This document shows, piece after piece, positions 4,742 through 5,927 of a DNA stretch of 5,927 nt. How positions within the stretch are numbered: the stretch's first letter is position 1; each line of letters begins with the position of its first letter. The translations under genes and the position numbers were made by a program. The notes below the pieces were generated by a model, which saw only the letters and a list, made by a program, of their open reading frames with translations, was not told the origin of the DNA and did no database searches. Source of the stretch: Armatimonadota bacterium (GTDB lineage Bacteria > Armatimonadota > SYMT01); assembly GCA_020696885.1 (NCBI GenBank), contig JAJFMS010000382.1:1-5927 (forward strand), given 5' to 3'.

Positions 4742-5927
4742 AGTCCACATACAGGAACTCGTTGGTATTGAACAGCACGAGGCAGAGCTGCGCCAGCCCG
4801 AGCCGCCCCGCAAACCGCTCACCGAACTGGTGCTCGTCCGCGGCGGCGTCCCGGCCCAGCGCCAACTGGTAAGCCCGGGAGATCTGGCGGCTCTCCGTGC
4901 GGCGAGGCGTGGAGACGGACGGCTCCGGGCAATCGAGGGCATCCAGGAACGGGCTCGTCCCGGCGCGGACACTCATGCGGTACAGCGTGCGCCGGTTGAA
5001 CTCCGGACCGACGGCATCGAAGGTGGTGTACTGCTCGTTGTCGCCGTGGCTCTTGGAGGTCCAATCGCGATAGCCGGGGCCGCCGATCCGCGGATCGAGA
5101 TCGCCGGAGAGGAAGAGCACCGCGTCCCGGAACGACTCCGCCTCCAGCCGCCGCGGGTTCTGCCGCCACAGCAGCCGGTTCTCCGCGTCCGCCTTCATCC
5201 CCACCGCCCGTGGCCGCGACGCCTGCTGGTAGGTGCTGGAGAGCAGGATCAGGCGGTGCAGCCGCTTCAGGGACCACGGGGAGGCGGAGGAAACGGGGGA
5301 CTGGGGAAATGAGGAAATGGGGTGCACGTCCCCCTGGCTCCCCTCATTTCCCCGCTTCCCCGTTTCCCCGTTTCCCTGCACCAGCGCACTCGCGAGCCAG
5401 TCCAGCAGCTCCGGGTGGCTCGGCCGGCCTCCGTTGTAGCCGAAGTCGTTGGGCGTTCGCACGAGGCCGGCGCCGAAGTGGCCAGTCCAGAGGCGGTTGA
5501 CCATAACGCGGGCCGTAAGCGGGTTGCGCGGGTCGGTGATCCAGGCGGCGAGGGCTTTCCGGCGCTCGGCTTCCGGTGCGTCGGTGGGGAGCCTCCATTC
5601 CGCGGTCACGCCGGCCACCGCGGCGATACCGCCGGGCGCCACCACTTCCCCCTTCCGGCGGAAGTCGCCGCGGGCGAGGAGGTGGAACGGCCCGGGCTGC
5701 TTTGGCACGCTGAGGTGCGCCGGACCTCCGGAGAGGAGCCGGGCTCGGCTCTCCAGCCGCGCCTGCTCCGCGCGCACCTGCTCCGCGGCCGGTCCGGGAG
5801 AGAGCCCCTTGAGCCGCTCCTGGAGCGACGCGATTTGCCCGGAAAGCGCCTCGCGCTCCCGCTCCGCCGCAGCCTTCCCGGCCGGCGAGAGACTCTCCCG
5901 CTCCGCTCCGTGATAGGTGCCGCCCAG
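4740..5927 (-). CDS. DUF1549/DUF1553 (PSD1) family protein, N-terminus outside the window
   Basis: The last 395 residues of a large exported protein of the type that usually carries a cytochrome-like Planctomycete domain, DUF1549 and DUF1553. The frame is open to the window edge with family-like sequence (LGGTYHGAERESLSP, residues 1-15 of the visible part), so the GTG at 5777 is not the start. Residues about 8-65 are charged and probably coiled coil. DUF1553 hallmarks follow: HLLARGDFRRKGEVVAPGG (82-100), NPLTARVMVNRLW (135-147), HPELLDWLA (171-179), WSLKRLHRLILLSSTYQQ (218-235), NRLLWRQNPRRLEAESFRDA (250-269), CPEPSVSTPRR (323-333) and the terminal LFNTNEFLYVD. Two oddities: about 32 repeat-encoded residues interrupt 185-216, and the TPLQAL-type segment normally after CPEPS...RR appears to be missing. 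It is coupled to the downstream DUF1501 gene. Function is unproven; roles in polysaccharide use have been suggested from gene contexts. Confidence 0.92.
   Translation of the reverse strand: MGGTYHGAERESLSPAGKAAAEREREALSGQIASLQERLKGLSPGPAAEQVRAEQARLESRARLLSGGPAHLSVPKQPGPFHLLARGDFRRKGEVVAPGGIAAVAGVTAEWRLPTDAPEAERRKALAAWITDPRNPLTARVMVNRLWTGHFGAGLVRTPNDFGYNGGRPSHPELLDWLASALVQGNGETGKRGNEGSQGDVHPISSFPQSPVSSASPWSLKRLHRLILLSSTYQQASRPRAVGMKADAENRLLWRQNPRRLEAESFRDAVLFLSGDLDPRIGGPGYRDWTSKSHGDNEQYTTFDAVGPEFNRRTLYRMSVRAGTSPFLDALDCPEPSVSTPRRTESRQISRAYQLALGRDAAADEHQFGERFAGRLGLAQLCLVLFNTNEFLYVD
5289..5377. repeat. Octamer arrays in inverted arms, inserted in frame in the DUF1553 gene
   Basis: The left side has four octamer units (AAACGGGG 5291-5298, GACTGGGG, AAATGAGG, AAATGGGG to 5322). 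The right side has the complementary series (CCTCATTT 5342-5349, CCCCGCTT, CCCCGTTT, CCCCGTTT to 5373). They pair as GGAAACGGGG (5289-5298) with CCCCGTTTCC (5358-5367) and GGGGAAATGAGG (5303-5314) with CCTCATTTCCCC (5342-5353), four unpaired bases on each side between them. The 27-base loop has a further GGGG/CCCC pairing at its tip. The encoded peptide is low-complexity (GNGETGKRGNEGSQGD, then VHPISSFPQSPVSSA) and splits a conserved DUF1553 stretch. No clear target duplication is visible. Confidence 0.85.

Noticed and set aside
3306..5312. A 668-codon open frame on the plus strand, antisense to the DUF1501 and DUF1553 genes
   Set aside because: It crosses the boundary of two clear family genes on the other strand, has Ala/Arg/Val/Gly-rich low-information sequence and no recognisable domain; a shadow of GC-rich coding sequence.
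5289..5377. Insertion sequence or MITE with terminal inverted repeats and target duplication
   Set aside because: The arms are arrays of octamers rather than defined termini, no target duplication is evident and no transposase is present; kept as a repeat element only.
5775..5777. GTG as the start of the DUF1553 gene
   Set aside because: The same frame stays open to the window edge and the upstream 50 codons match the family (GGTYHG motif), so the gene begins outside the window.

Overview
The window is very GC-rich bacterial chromosomal DNA (roughly 70% G+C by eye, strongly G/C-ending codons). The gene content, a PQQ-type quinoprotein, a large MscS-type channel and a DUF1553/DUF1501 pair, fits soil or sediment phyla that carry many DUF1501/DUF1553 pairs, such as Acidobacteriota, Gemmatimonadota, Planctomycetota or Verrucomicrobiota. 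The sequence alone does not decide between them. I see no RNA genes, transposase, phage genes or CRISPR array.

Layout: two genes read rightward and two leftward, converging on a 332-base gene-free stretch. Bases 3-269 are the last 88 codons of a quinoprotein dehydrogenase-like beta-propeller. Only seven bases later (277-2943) comes an 888-residue mechanosensitive channel. It has a signal peptide, a Pro/Ala/Thr-rich segment of about 210 residues, around eleven predicted membrane segments and a C-terminal MscS pore and vestibule. On the minus strand a DUF1549/DUF1553-type (PSD1) protein enters from the right edge (5927-4740, N-terminus missing). Nine bases after its stop, and in the same frame, comes a complete Tat-exported DUF1501 protein (4730-3276). 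The ribosome binding site of the DUF1501 gene overlaps the stop of the DUF1553 gene, so the two are very probably co-transcribed and translationally coupled. The DUF1553/DUF1501 partnership is well known from gene neighbourhoods, but its biochemical role is not settled.

The most notable content is not a gene. Short-period repeats occur at three places: a hexamer array across the stop codon of the channel gene, a heptamer array (CGAACAC) abutting the stop of the DUF1501 gene, and an octamer array in inverted arms inside the DUF1553 gene. The last adds about 32 low-complexity residues, in frame, to a normally conserved stretch. The gene-free stretch also holds two hairpins built on the same ten-base core and a third nested inverted repeat. 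These look like dispersed repeats colonising gene ends and one coding region, rather than a new enzyme system. The DUF1553 protein also seems to lack a conserved C-terminal segment.
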